Assembly: GCA_022822365.1 (NCBI GenBank)
Contig: JAJEBV010000037.1
Coordinates: 1-64,000, forward strand
Direction of reading: 5' to 3'
Source of the DNA: Thermoanaerobaculia bacterium
Lineage (GTDB): Bacteria > Acidobacteriota > Thermoanaerobaculia > Multivoradales > Multivoraceae
Length of the DNA: 64,000 nucleotides
Shown here piece after piece: positions 6,945 through 15,075 of the stretch. Each line of letters starts with the position of its first letter. Position 1 is the stretch's first letter. A model generated the notes under the pieces. It had not been told where the DNA came from. It worked only from the letters and a program-made list of their open reading frames with translations, and did not search any database. A program made the position numbers and the translations under genes.

Positions 6945-9104
6945 TCAGGCTTCCGGTTCACCGCCCTTGCGCTTTTCGTCGAGGGCCGACATCAGGCCGA
7001 CCTCGTTCAGGTAGGCGCCGGCCTTCGCGTCCTTGGCCGCCTCGACCTGGGCTTCGCTGGCGCCGGCTTCGGCGAGAGCGGAGAAGGGGCACCTGCCTGC
7101 CGAGGTCGCGGCCTTGGCTTCCGCCTCGGCGACGTCGGCAGCCGGCGACTCGTCCGTCTTGCCGATCTCGTAGGCCGCGATCATCTGCTCCATCAGCTCG
7201 CGGCCGAGCGCGATGCCTTCCTCGACCGTCTTGATGCCGATCTGTGGAACGTGCTTCTCGCGGGCCACGAGCTCGACGCGCTCCTGGGTCCGGTCCCGCA
7301 TGAAGCCGGCGGGAACCCGGAGGATGCGCTCGACCGCTTCGGCGGTCCACTCGTGGTTCGAGAGCAGCGGCACCCGGTCGTCGTCGCGGGCGATCAGCTT
7401 CCGCTCGTCCGCGGGTGCCTCGGCGGCGCCGTTGCCGTTCGCCCCGGCGGCCTTCTCGCGGGCCTCGATCGTCACCGGCTCGCCGGTCTCCTCCTCGATC
7501 ATCACCCGGGCGAACTCGAAGGTGACGGTCGGCAGCTTGCTCATCCGTGCCTTCTTCTCGATCCGTGCCTTGGCGCGGCGGCGGCGGTAGGCGTCCTCGA
7601 TCGTCTTGAGGGCCAGGCGGGCGTCGGCGGTCCACTTCAGCTTCCGGCCGTCGTAGGTGGTCTCGACCTCGAGGCCGCCTTCCATCTCGGCGATCCGGTC
7701 CAGCATCTCCTCGGTGATCTGTTCGAAGGACTCGCTGCCGCAGACGCCGCAGCGGACGGGATCGGGCTCGGCTGACGTCACGCCGCACTTGCGGCAGATG
7801 AAGGTGGGCCGGCTGCGCGCGAGTTGCAGGGCGACCTTCTCGGCCAGGGCCTCCGTCTCGCGTGCCGTGTACTTCGGCATGTAGCGGTCCATCGCCTCGT
7901 CGAGCACGTCGCTCGAGATGACGCTGTGGCCCTGCTCGACCGCCAGCCGGTAGAGGGCGGTGCGGGCGATGCCGCGCACCTGCTCGGGGACGCGCTCGAA
8001 GCGCTCCTCGGCCTCAGGCGTCCACCGGATGCTCTCCTCGGCCTTGACGTCGAGTTCCGGATACTCCAGGCGGGTGGTGAGCAGCAGGTCGCACGGGCAC
8101 GAGCGGAGCAGGTTCTCCGCGTTGCTGCCGAGGCCGGACTCGCTCTCGTCGCTGTGGACGCCGACGCGGCCGATGACCAGCATCCAGGGGTCGATCTTCC
8201 GGGCGTGATCGAGGACCTTCTGGAACGCCTTGCCGTCGAGCAGCGTCTTCGTCAGTTCGACGCCGACCTCGGTCGCCATCGTCTCGGCGACGTCGAGGTG
8301 CGACTGGTAGATCTGCGCCAGACCGGTGTCGATGATCTCCTCGTGAAGCTGGTTCTGCTCCTCGAAACGGAAGATCTTCGCGGCGCGTTCGGTCAGCACG
8401 TTGACCACGCCCTTGAACACCGAGTAGTGGAGGTACGGGTCGTAGACCGAGATCGCCTCGACCTTCTTGCCGAAGGTATTCGCCAGGTCGATCGCCGTCA
8501 TCAGCGCGCCGAAGGACTGGGGTGAACCGTCGACGCCGACCAGGATCGTGTCGCGGCCGTCGGACTCGGCGTGCCGGCCGTTGCCGTTCCCGTTCGTCGC
8601 GGTGGCCCTTGCAGGCAGCCGCTTGATGACCAGGACGTCCCTGTCGGCGGTGCGGGCGACGCGCTCGCAGACGGAGCCGATCTGGGTGTCCCGGACCCGC
8701 CCGATACCCATCACGCCGAGCACCGTCAGGTCGTAGCCCGACTCGCGGATGTCGCGGACGATCTCGACGTGGTGCTTGCCGTCCATCATCTTCGGCTCGA
8801 ACTCGAGGCCGGCGTCGTCGCAGACCGCCTTCATCGGCTCGAGGTAGCTCTCGGAGATGAGCTCCAGCCCCATCGTGATGAGCGAATCGTGGATCTTCCG
8901 CTGGCGGTCGAGCTCGGTCTCCTCGAGGTACTCGTCCGGCAGCGTGTACTCCATCTGCTTGAACCGGTAGTCGTGCATGCTGGCCGCGTAGACGTGGCAG
9001 CCGACCATCGTGGAGTCGAACTTGCGGCCCAGCTCGACCGCCGAGGCGATCGCCTGGTTCGAGTAGTCCGAGTTGTCGACGGGGACGTAGATCGTCTTGT
9101 ACAT
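6945..9104 (-). CDS. Tandem UspA / zinc-ribbon / triple PCP_red-like fusion protein
   Basis: 719 aa. Residues 1-162 and 184-345 are two universal-stress (UspA) domains; the first has VLGVMGIGRVRD and the second LVIGRVGVHSDES, both near the ATP-loop position. PCP_red-like copies start at W361 (WTPEAEERFERVPEQVRGIA), W491 (degenerate) and W586 (WTAEAVERILRVPAGFMRDR). A zinc ribbon with C437, C440, C452 and C455 lies between copies 1 and 2. A CPF motif (C672) is near the end, as in the small PCP_red protein. It has no signal peptide, so it is cytoplasmic. It follows the cytochrome genes by 66 bp on the same strand, suggesting a regulatory or assembly role for that complex. This fusion is not one I know by name. 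Confidence 0.85.
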   Translation of the reverse strand: MYKTIYVPVDNSDYSNQAIASAVELGRKFDSTMVGCHVYAASMHDYRFKQMEYTLPDEYLEETELDRQRKIHDSLITMGLELISESYLEPMKAVCDDAGLEFEPKMMDGKHHVEIVRDIRESGYDLTVLGVMGIGRVRDTQIGSVCERVARTADRDVLVIKRLPARATATNGNGNGRHAESDGRDTILVGVDGSPQSFGALMTAIDLANTFGKKVEAISVYDPYLHYSVFKGVVNVLTERAAKIFRFEEQNQLHEEIIDTGLAQIYQSHLDVAETMATEVGVELTKTLLDGKAFQKVLDHARKIDPWMLVIGRVGVHSDESESGLGSNAENLLRSCPCDLLLTTRLEYPELDVKAEESIRWTPEAEERFERVPEQVRGIARTALYRLAVEQGHSVISSDVLDEAMDRYMPKYTARETEALAEKVALQLARSRPTFICRKCGVTSAEPDPVRCGVCGSESFEQITEEMLDRIAEMEGGLEVETTYDGRKLKWTADARLALKTIEDAYRRRRAKARIEKKARMSKLPTVTFEFARVMIEEETGEPVTIEAREKAAGANGNGAAEAPADERKLIARDDDRVPLLSNHEWTAEAVERILRVPAGFMRDRTQERVELVAREKHVPQIGIKTVEEGIALGRELMEQMIAAYEIGKTDESPAADVAEAEAKAATSAGRCPFSALAEAGASEAQVEAAKDAKAGAYLNEVGLMSALDEKRKGGEPEA

Positions 9105-9170
9105 GGTGGTGTCTCTTGTGTTGACGGAGTGTCGGGTCAGAGAGATTCGGGTGTGTCGGAGGGCTTCGGC

Positions 9171-10952
9171 TCAGACGGCTGGGGCCTCGGTCGTGGCGAG
9201 GGTCGTGCCCGCGGCCTCTTCGCCGGCCGCCTTCTGGCGGGCCCGGCGGCGAACCAGGAAGACGACCAGCAGTTCGAGCACGAGCACGATGACGGCTGCC
9301 CGGACGATGGGGAACGTCGTCGCCGCCTGCACGCTCGGTTCGGTGTAGACGTAGAACCAGGACGACAGCGCCCGCTTGTTCCCGCGTTCGCGGTTGAAGC
9401 CGTCCCAGACGCTGAAGGCGAGCGGCGTGTACTGCTGCTCGGCGAAGCTGACGCCGGCGCGCGACGAGCGCCGCCGCTTGTACGTCACGGTCCATTCGCC
9501 CTGGTCATAGGAGGTCACGGCTTCGACGATGTCCGCCTCGGTGGGCTCGATCGACTCGCTGCCGCGGCCCCGGAAGGTATCGGCGACACCGTAGGTCAGG
9601 TTGACGAACCAGAGATCGACCGGGTTCTGGGAGTCGCCGTACAGGAAGTACGGCTTGAGTTCGGGAGTTCCTTCAGGCGCCAGCGAGGCCGGGAACTGCA
9701 GCGCCACGGCGTCGGAGAACTCGGCGCCGGGGGGCCCTGCGTCGGCGGCGCCGAAGAAGTCGTCGCCGCCGTCACCGAAGAAATCGTCGCCGCCGCTGTC
9801 GCCGAAGAAGTCGTCTTCCGCGGGCGCTTCCTCGCCGCCGAAGTCGCCGAAGAAGTCGTCGGAGTCGCCGCCGTCGTCGCCCGCGTCGTCGCCGATGCCG
9901 TTGTCCTCGTCCCACATCGGCACTTCCAGGCTCGGGCTGTTGCGGCCCGAGGTGTCGGCGCGGAGATCGTGCCAGCGGACCCGGAACGCGATCTCGTCGC
10001 GGTTGTAGACCGCCTGGGCCTCGATCGAGGTGACGGAGGGGAAGAAGTTGCGTCCCGGTTCGGTGATCTGGCCCACCAGGGGGAAGCGGGTCGTCGGCGC
10101 GGCCTCGAACAGCGCGTCGAGCGTCTCTCCGTCCTGCAGGTCGATCGGTTCTTCCGAGTAGACCGCCGTGATCAGGGTGCCGTAGTTCGGCTCGTCTCCG
10201 TCGCCCAGCGAGTAGACGTAGTTCACCAGGTGCTGGCGGTCCTCGATCTCGAGCGAGTCGGCGTAGGACGGCATCGGCGTGCCGTTCAGCCCGGTGGAGA
10301 AGGTCCGGTAGATGTCTTCCTTGGTTGCACCGCCGCGGTAGGTCCAGCGCTGGGTGAGGTCGGCGACCTTGATCGGGTCGCCCTTGTCGTTGACCAGGGT
10401 CGGCGCGGATGGCCCGTCGCCCCGCCCGACCTCGCCGTGACAGGCGGCGCAGCCCTGCTCCTCGTAGACCACGCGGCCGCGGGCGATCGACTCCTCGGTC
10501 GACTCGAGCGGCCGGGGAATCTCGATCGGCTCGCCGTATCGGTCGGGGTTCTCGAAGTCGGGCGAGAAGGACTTGATGTAGTAGATGACGTTCTGGATCT
10601 CGGCGCTCGTCAGGTTCGGCCAGCCCGGCATCGACGTGTAGGGGGCGCCGATCTCGATCACGCGGCGCAGGTCGTCGTCGGTGGGCAGCATGCCGTTCGG
10701 CGTGGTACGGAACTTGTACGTGCCGGTCGTGAAGTCGCGCGGCTTCGGTTTGACCCGCGGCGTGGCGTAGCCGTTGCCGTCGCCCGTGTCGCCGTGGCAC
10801 TGCCCGCAGTACTTGTCGTAGACGACCTTGCCGGCCGCCCGCTGCTCCTCGGTGCCGAGGTCGACCTGGGCGCCGGCGGGCAGGGCCAGGAGCAGAGCGG
10901 CGGCGGCGACCGTCGCCATGGCCTGAGCGCGTCGCGTTGCGTGCAGGGTCAT
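9171..10952 (-). CDS. Membrane-anchored diheme cytochrome c with ethylbenzene-dehydrogenase-like heme domain
   Basis: 593 aa, start ATG at 10952 overlapping the previous stop (TGATG). A signal peptide ends near AGAQ (about residue 29). Two class I cytochrome domains follow, with CGQCH (C49-H53) and CAACH (C168-H172), and likely Met ligands in SMPGWP and PMPSYA. From about residue 285 a domain resembling the gamma-type heme domain of ethylbenzene/DMS dehydrogenases begins (FPLVGQITEPGRNFFPSVTSIEAQAVYNRDEIAFRVRW). It is interrupted at residues 350-405 by an acidic Gly/Asp/Phe insert with four DDFFG copies. One C-terminal transmembrane helix (about 545-565) is followed by an Arg-rich end. It probably carries electrons outside the membrane for the ACIII-like complex. 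Confidence 0.82.
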   Translation of the reverse strand: MTLHATRRAQAMATVAAAALLLALPAGAQVDLGTEEQRAAGKVVYDKYCGQCHGDTGDGNGYATPRVKPKPRDFTTGTYKFRTTPNGMLPTDDDLRRVIEIGAPYTSMPGWPNLTSAEIQNVIYYIKSFSPDFENPDRYGEPIEIPRPLESTEESIARGRVVYEEQGCAACHGEVGRGDGPSAPTLVNDKGDPIKVADLTQRWTYRGGATKEDIYRTFSTGLNGTPMPSYADSLEIEDRQHLVNYVYSLGDGDEPNYGTLITAVYSEEPIDLQDGETLDALFEAAPTTRFPLVGQITEPGRNFFPSVTSIEAQAVYNRDEIAFRVRWHDLRADTSGRNSPSLEVPMWDEDNGIGDDAGDDGGDSDDFFGDFGGEEAPAEDDFFGDSGGDDFFGDGGDDFFGAADAGPPGAEFSDAVALQFPASLAPEGTPELKPYFLYGDSQNPVDLWFVNLTYGVADTFRGRGSESIEPTEADIVEAVTSYDQGEWTVTYKRRRSSRAGVSFAEQQYTPLAFSVWDGFNRERGNKRALSSWFYVYTEPSVQAATTFPIVRAAVIVLVLELLVVFLVRRRARQKAAGEEAAGTTLATTEAPAV

Positions 10953-11770
10953 CAGTGCTGCCCCAGAGCGCGCGGCTCGTAGCCGTTGAAGTCGTAGATG
11001 AACAGGTTGACGTCCCACATCTCCTCGGTGGTGAGGAACTTCTCCCAGGCCGGCATCATGCTGTCCCAGGGGGTCCCCGCCCCGGGAAGGCCCGGAGCGC
11101 CCTTGGCGATCCGCCAGTGGACGAAGGAGGACTGCAGGATCGGCAACGTGCCGACGTCGTTGAAGTTGCTGGGCACGGGATTCAGGCCGTGGGCGAACAT
11201 GCCGTCTCCACCCATGCCGTCGCCGTGGCACCAGAAGCAGTTCTCGTAGTAGACCCGCCGCCCGTTCTCCAGGTGCTCTCCGTACAACTCCGGATCGTCG
11301 TGCTTGTAGTGGAGGTAGGGGTTCTCGGCCGTCGCCATGTCGACCGTCTCGTCGTGGACCGTCATCTCCGTGGGCGGCGGCGGATGGACCTCGCGGCCGA
11401 AGCCGGGCGCCTCCAGCGGCACGTTCAGATCGGCGTAGACGTTGTAGGCGGCGAGGGCCGGCAGGGCGACGAGAAGCCCGGCCAGGGCCAGCCGGTAGCG
11501 CGGTTCGAGAATCAGCCGCACGATCGGCTGGACCGTCTCCGACAACCGTTCGCGGCTCGAGGAGGCGAAGCAGACGAGCGCGAGCCCGGTGATTCCGAGG
11601 TAGATCGTCGCCACGGACTGCGGGATCGGCACGGCGAAGCCGTACTTGAAGAAGGCCCACAGGGCGACCCAGGTGTAAAGGAGCCAGGTGAGAGTGTTGG
11701 CCCGGCGCCAGGCGAGCACGCCGCCGATCGCGGCCAGGACGATGACAACGGGAAGGTTGAGTCCCAACAT
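10952..11770 (-). CDS. Polytopic membrane protein with C-terminal monoheme cytochrome c domain
   Basis: 272 aa. The first 125 residues hold about four hydrophobic helices. The remaining periplasmic part has one heme motif, CFWCHGDG, and a probable Met ligand in DSMMPAWEKF. The gene overlaps the next cytochrome gene at its stop (TGATG), which implies coupled translation and matched amounts. It is likely a subunit of the same membrane complex as the bd-like and Act proteins. A 119-bp gap with an AT-rich palindrome lies upstream and could hold an internal promoter. Confidence 0.8.
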   Translation of the reverse strand: MLGLNLPVVIVLAAIGGVLAWRRANTLTWLLYTWVALWAFFKYGFAVPIPQSVATIYLGITGLALVCFASSSRERLSETVQPIVRLILEPRYRLALAGLLVALPALAAYNVYADLNVPLEAPGFGREVHPPPPTEMTVHDETVDMATAENPYLHYKHDDPELYGEHLENGRRVYYENCFWCHGDGMGGDGMFAHGLNPVPSNFNDVGTLPILQSSFVHWRIAKGAPGLPGAGTPWDSMMPAWEKFLTTEEMWDVNLFIYDFNGYEPRALGQH

Positions 11771-11865
11771 GATCAGTTCCGACAGGTTCGAGGGGCTGAA
11801 GGTTGACCGCTTCGGGCGCGGTCACCCTCCGAAACAGCGACGGGGAGGAGGTTCTTCCTCATCTG

Positions 11866-11881
11866 TTCAGAAATTTCTGAA
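11866..11881. promoter_or_regulatory. Perfect 16-bp palindrome TTCAGAAATTTCTGAA, possible operator
   Basis: An AT-rich perfect palindrome inside a very GC-rich block. It lies between two cytochrome genes, about 95 bp before the ATG at 11770 and just after the stop at 11890. Symmetry and position suit a dimeric regulator site or an internal promoter control. No regulator gene is adjacent, so its use is unproven. Confidence 0.4.
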
Positions 11882-11889
11882 AGTTCACG

Positions 11890-12375
11890 TCAATAGCCGA
11901 GGTCGGTGTCGAGGGTCACGTTCGGCGTACCGCCCAGGCTCTGCAGCCAGGCGATCACCGCCTTGATCTCGTCGTCGGAGAGGTTGATCGGCGGCTGGTT
12001 GATCGCCTGCATTCCGTCGGCAAAGCCGGGGACGATGAACGCGGCCGGCTCGTAGAGCGACTGGGCGAGATACTCCAGCTCGGACAGTCCGTCCACCTGG
12101 GTGGCGGCGCGGCCGCCGATGCCGTCCAGGTCCGGATAGCGCAAGGGGCCGCTCTGGCCGACCGTGTGACAGCCGACGAGGCACTGGCCCTTGCCGCTCG
12201 CCAGTTCCGCGCCGACCGCCACCAGGTCCTCCGTCGTCATCTCGGCGTTGATCAGGACCGGCGGCGGTGGGTGAGACTCCTTCTGCGGCACGATCTGGCC
12301 GAGGTACATGTAGAAGGCCGTGGTGCCCAGCACGAGAAGGACCAGCCGCAGCGGCATGGGAACGGAGAGCTTCAT
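11890..12375 (-). CDS. Membrane-anchored cytochrome c with CxxxCH heme motif
   Basis: 161 aa. An N-terminal anchor (LRLVLLVLGTTAFYMYLGQIV) is followed by a class I cytochrome c domain. The heme attachment site reads CLVGCH, with three residues between the cysteines instead of two; the codons at 12166-12183 confirm this. A late helix (DDEIKAVIAWLQSLG) and GFADGMQAINQPPI, with a possible Met ligand, complete the fold. It overlaps the bd-like gene by 4 bp (ATGA), so it is probably its direct electron partner. Confidence 0.8.
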   Translation of the reverse strand: MKLSVPMPLRLVLLVLGTTAFYMYLGQIVPQKESHPPPPVLINAEMTTEDLVAVGAELASGKGQCLVGCHTVGQSGPLRYPDLDGIGGRAATQVDGLSELEYLAQSLYEPAAFIVPGFADGMQAINQPPINLSDDEIKAVIAWLQSLGGTPNVTLDTDLGY

Positions 12376-14303
12376 GCCGCCTGGCCCCCTTCGATCCGGC
12401 CGCCGTCCTCAGGGGCAGCGCCCGGCGCGTAGTCCTTCTTGCCGCTCAGGCTGCTGAGCCAGAAGACGACGCCGATCAGCCCGAAGAAGATGAGAACCGT
12501 GACGGAGACGACCTGCGTCGCGAAGCCGAGACTGGGCGTGTAGGCGTCCGGCGAGGTGTCCAGAATCACGCCGTACACGTGCCACTCCTGGCGCAGGCCG
12601 GAGCGGACGTAGCCCATCAGCCCCATCAGCCAGGTGAAGCTGAGGGCAATGAAGATGAGGGCGTACTGCGAGACGGCCGGGATTCTTCCCCATTTCGTTT
12701 CGCCCGACTGCGCGGCGTTGCGGTACAGGGGCAGGTCGATCACGGTGATCACCACCAGGGCCGCGAGCACCGAGTAGACCTGCGGAATAGCGAACCGGAT
12801 GCGCGTCGCCGAGTCGACGAAGTAACCGTAGACGCCGTAGAAGATGACCAGCGCCGCCGCGGAGGAGAAGACGATCGCCTGGGCGCGGGTAAGCAATTGT
12901 CTGTGCGGATGGATCGATTGCCTGCCGGTCCGCCGGTAGAGCAGGAAGCTCATGTAGGTCGAGAGGATCAGGATGTTGACCGCCGTGTTCTTGGCCGACA
13001 TCTGCCCAAGGTAGGAAAGCTGCGGGTGGCTGCTGCCGCCCATCGCGGCGATCTCGGAGACCGAAGAGATGGCGTAGCGCGGCGTTGCCCAGACGGCGAA
13101 GCAGAGGGCGATCGCGATGAGCAGCCATTTGATGAATTTCTGGAAGTGGACGCCCCCCTCCATTCGTCCCATCCCCAGCCAGAGGTAGTAGTTCGCGCCC
13201 AGGAAGAGGTTGCCGATGAGAGCCGCCTGGAGGACGAACAGCCAGGAGAAGGTGCCGCCCATCATCTGGATGCCCAGCGTCTGGCTGAAGGCGTAGATCT
13301 CGGCTGCCAGGTAGTAGCCCGCGAACGGCAGGGGAAGGAAGGCGATGATGGCGACGAAGTTGCCGACGTAGCCCATCCAGTCGAAGTGGGCCCTCTCCTC
13401 GTCCGTCTTCGCCTGCAGATAGCGGAAGGCCGCGTAGGCGGCGGCGATCGAGCCGCCGAAGGCGACGTTCGCGATGATCCGGTGGATGTTGATCGGCATC
13501 CAGGTGAAGTTGAAGAAGGCGTCCCGGAGGCTGAGCAGGGCGCCGCTCTCCGAGACGGCGGAGACGAAGTCCGGGACGCCGTCGCCATCGATGTCGTCGC
13601 GCTTGCCGGGGGACATCATGAAGGTGAGCCAGGCGTTCGCGATGAACATGATCGCGGTGCCGACGACGTTCAGCATGAAACCGAGGAACAGGTGCATCTT
13701 CGGCCCGAACTTGCCCCAGCCGTAGTAGTAGCTGTAGAGGAACAGCGCCTCCAGGAAGAACAGCAGGACGTAGGGCAGGAACGTCGGCGAGAAGATGTGC
13801 ATCAGGTAGTTCGTGAACTTCGGGTAGAGGATGATCAACGCGAAGGTCAGGAACGCCCCGAAGGTGGCGGTCATCGAGAACGAGACGGAGAGCAGCTTCG
13901 TGAACTCGTACGCCAGCTTGTTGTACCGCTCCTCCTTCTTCACGTAGCCGACGAACTCGATGATGAAGGCGAACAGCGGCACCGCGAGGACGAACGCCGC
14001 GAACAGCAGGTGGAGCTGTGCCAGCACCCACACCGTGACCCGGCTGCCGACGAAGGGCACCGTGCGGTACTCGGCCTCCTCGTAGGGTCTGGCCCTCGCT
14101 TCGGCTTCGTCCGCGGCCTGCTCGTCGGCGATGCCCTGCTGGCGCGGCACAAGTTCGGCCTCGCCCAGCTCTTCCTGGGCGGCGACCTGCCGGTCCGGCT
14201 GGCGGTACTCGTTGTCCACCAGGAAACCGCCCAGACGCACCGTGACGATCACGGACACGAAGGCGAGAACGCCGATGCCGAAGAGGATCCTGTTTCTGGT
14301 CAT
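12372..14303 (-). CDS. Cytochrome bd-type quinol oxidase subunit I-like membrane protein
   Basis: 643 aa with an N-terminal anchor, a charged Glu/Gln-rich loop (about residues 35-80), then a CydA-like core. The core shows AQLHLLFAAFVLAVPLFAF (heme-ligand His in helix 1), FFLEALFLYSYYYGWGKFGPKMH (acidic helix and GW motif of CydA) and WMPINIHRIIANVAFGG (second His region). More helices follow than in CydA. A DIDGDGVPD loop looks like a calcium site. No CydB gene is present. It sits where ACIII clusters normally carry NrfD-type quinol subunits, so it may supply the quinol site of the complex. Oxygen reduction is not shown. Confidence 0.8.
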   Translation of the reverse strand: MTRNRILFGIGVLAFVSVIVTVRLGGFLVDNEYRQPDRQVAAQEELGEAELVPRQQGIADEQAADEAEARARPYEEAEYRTVPFVGSRVTVWVLAQLHLLFAAFVLAVPLFAFIIEFVGYVKKEERYNKLAYEFTKLLSVSFSMTATFGAFLTFALIILYPKFTNYLMHIFSPTFLPYVLLFFLEALFLYSYYYGWGKFGPKMHLFLGFMLNVVGTAIMFIANAWLTFMMSPGKRDDIDGDGVPDFVSAVSESGALLSLRDAFFNFTWMPINIHRIIANVAFGGSIAAAYAAFRYLQAKTDEERAHFDWMGYVGNFVAIIAFLPLPFAGYYLAAEIYAFSQTLGIQMMGGTFSWLFVLQAALIGNLFLGANYYLWLGMGRMEGGVHFQKFIKWLLIAIALCFAVWATPRYAISSVSEIAAMGGSSHPQLSYLGQMSAKNTAVNILILSTYMSFLLYRRTGRQSIHPHRQLLTRAQAIVFSSAAALVIFYGVYGYFVDSATRIRFAIPQVYSVLAALVVITVIDLPLYRNAAQSGETKWGRIPAVSQYALIFIALSFTWLMGLMGYVRSGLRQEWHVYGVILDTSPDAYTPSLGFATQVVSVTVLIFFGLIGVVFWLSSLSGKKDYAPGAAPEDGGRIEGGQAA

Positions 14304-14317
14304 CTGTTCCCCGGGCG

Positions 14318-14887
14318 CTACTGGCGTGCTTCCCGCTCCGCCTGCATCGTTCGGCGTTCCTGCTGCAGCTCACGGACGTAGGCGACGACCGCCCAGCGGT
14401 CCTCGACCGTCAGCGGATAGCGGTAGCCCGCCATCAAGCCGACACCGTTCGTGATCACGTCGTACATGCGGCCGTCGTTGTAGGCGGCGATGCGTTCATC
14501 GTGGAGGGAGGCGGTGGGGGTGCCGGCGCGCTCGAACAGGATGCCCTGGCCCGTGCCGCGCTCGTCGTGGCAGGGCTGGCAGTAGATGGTGTAGCGGTTC
14601 TCACCGCGGGCGAGGATGTCGTCGGTGACCGCGATGGGGGCGGCTTCCAGGAAGTAGCCCTCGTCGTTGCGGCCGAACAGGAGCCGGTGGTCGACATCGA
14701 GCTGCCCACGCGCCACCGTGCCCGCGACCGGCTGGCGCATCGCCATGCCGTCGTAGAAGAAGGCGCTCGCCTCCTGCGGGTCGTAGCGCTCCTGGTAGTC
14801 CATGTTCGGGTTGGGGTGGATCGGCGGAAAGGGCGACGGCATGCCCCGGCAGCCGAGGAGCAGCAGGACGGCGGCCAGAGCTTGCAT
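14318..14887 (-). CDS. actE: ActE-like monoheme cytochrome c lipoprotein
   Basis: 189 aa, ATG at 14887. A short signal with lipobox LLLLGC puts it on the periplasmic membrane face. HPNPNMDYQERYDPQ and FFYDGMAMRQPVAGTVARG are characteristic of the ActE/ActD-associated cytochrome of alternative complex III. One heme motif, CQPCH, is followed by a probable Met in GVGLMAGYRYPL. In ACIII this subunit takes electrons from the ActA/ActB branch to an outside acceptor. It is 14 bp before the bd-like gene. The 188-bp gap upstream to actB holds a long repeat instead of actC and actD. Confidence 0.85.
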   Translation of the reverse strand: MQALAAVLLLLGCRGMPSPFPPIHPNPNMDYQERYDPQEASAFFYDGMAMRQPVAGTVARGQLDVDHRLLFGRNDEGYFLEAAPIAVTDDILARGENRYTIYCQPCHDERGTGQGILFERAGTPTASLHDERIAAYNDGRMYDVITNGVGLMAGYRYPLTVEDRWAVVAYVRELQQERRTMQAEREARQ

Positions 14888-14898
14888 GGACCTGGCCG

Positions 14899-15059
14899 CC
14901 CGGACGGAGCCGGCCTTGCGGCCGGCGCGCTCTCCCGGCCGCCTGCGGCGGCAGCGGGTCAGAACCCGGCTGGCGCGTTCCCGCGCCAGACGCGTCACAG
15001 TCCGAGCGCCCGTCTTCGGGCGGTCGGATGTCAGACCCGCGCACCCAGTGGGCGACCAG
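14899..15059. repeat. Long-form structured intergenic repeat between actB and actE
   Basis: Several hairpins in series: stem GCCGGCC around 14908-14925, GCCGCC around 14939-14953, GCGGGT arms, TGGCGCG with loop TTCC near 14970-14987, and GCGCCCG around 15006-15021. Read on the minus strand, it aligns over about 100 bp with the element at 62044-62172. Its two ends match the short-form elements at 104-180 and 19801-19880. It occupies the gap where actC and actD usually lie. Confidence 0.7.
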
Positions 15060-15075
15060 TTCCAAGCAAGCCGCA

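Noticed and set aside
2736-9104. A chlorophyll-type DPOR (BchL/BchB) system
   Set aside because: A P-loop ATPase plus PCP_red domains brought BchL/BchB to mind, but the ATPase has the Mrp/NBP35 CxxC instead of the BchL/NifH cluster cysteines and no BchN/BchB catalytic domain is present.
12372-14303. The 643-aa membrane protein as an NrfD/ActC subunit
   Set aside because: It has CydA-like blocks (GWGKFGPKMH, NIHRIIANVAFGG) and no NrfD pattern, so it was called bd-type subunit I-like rather than ActC.
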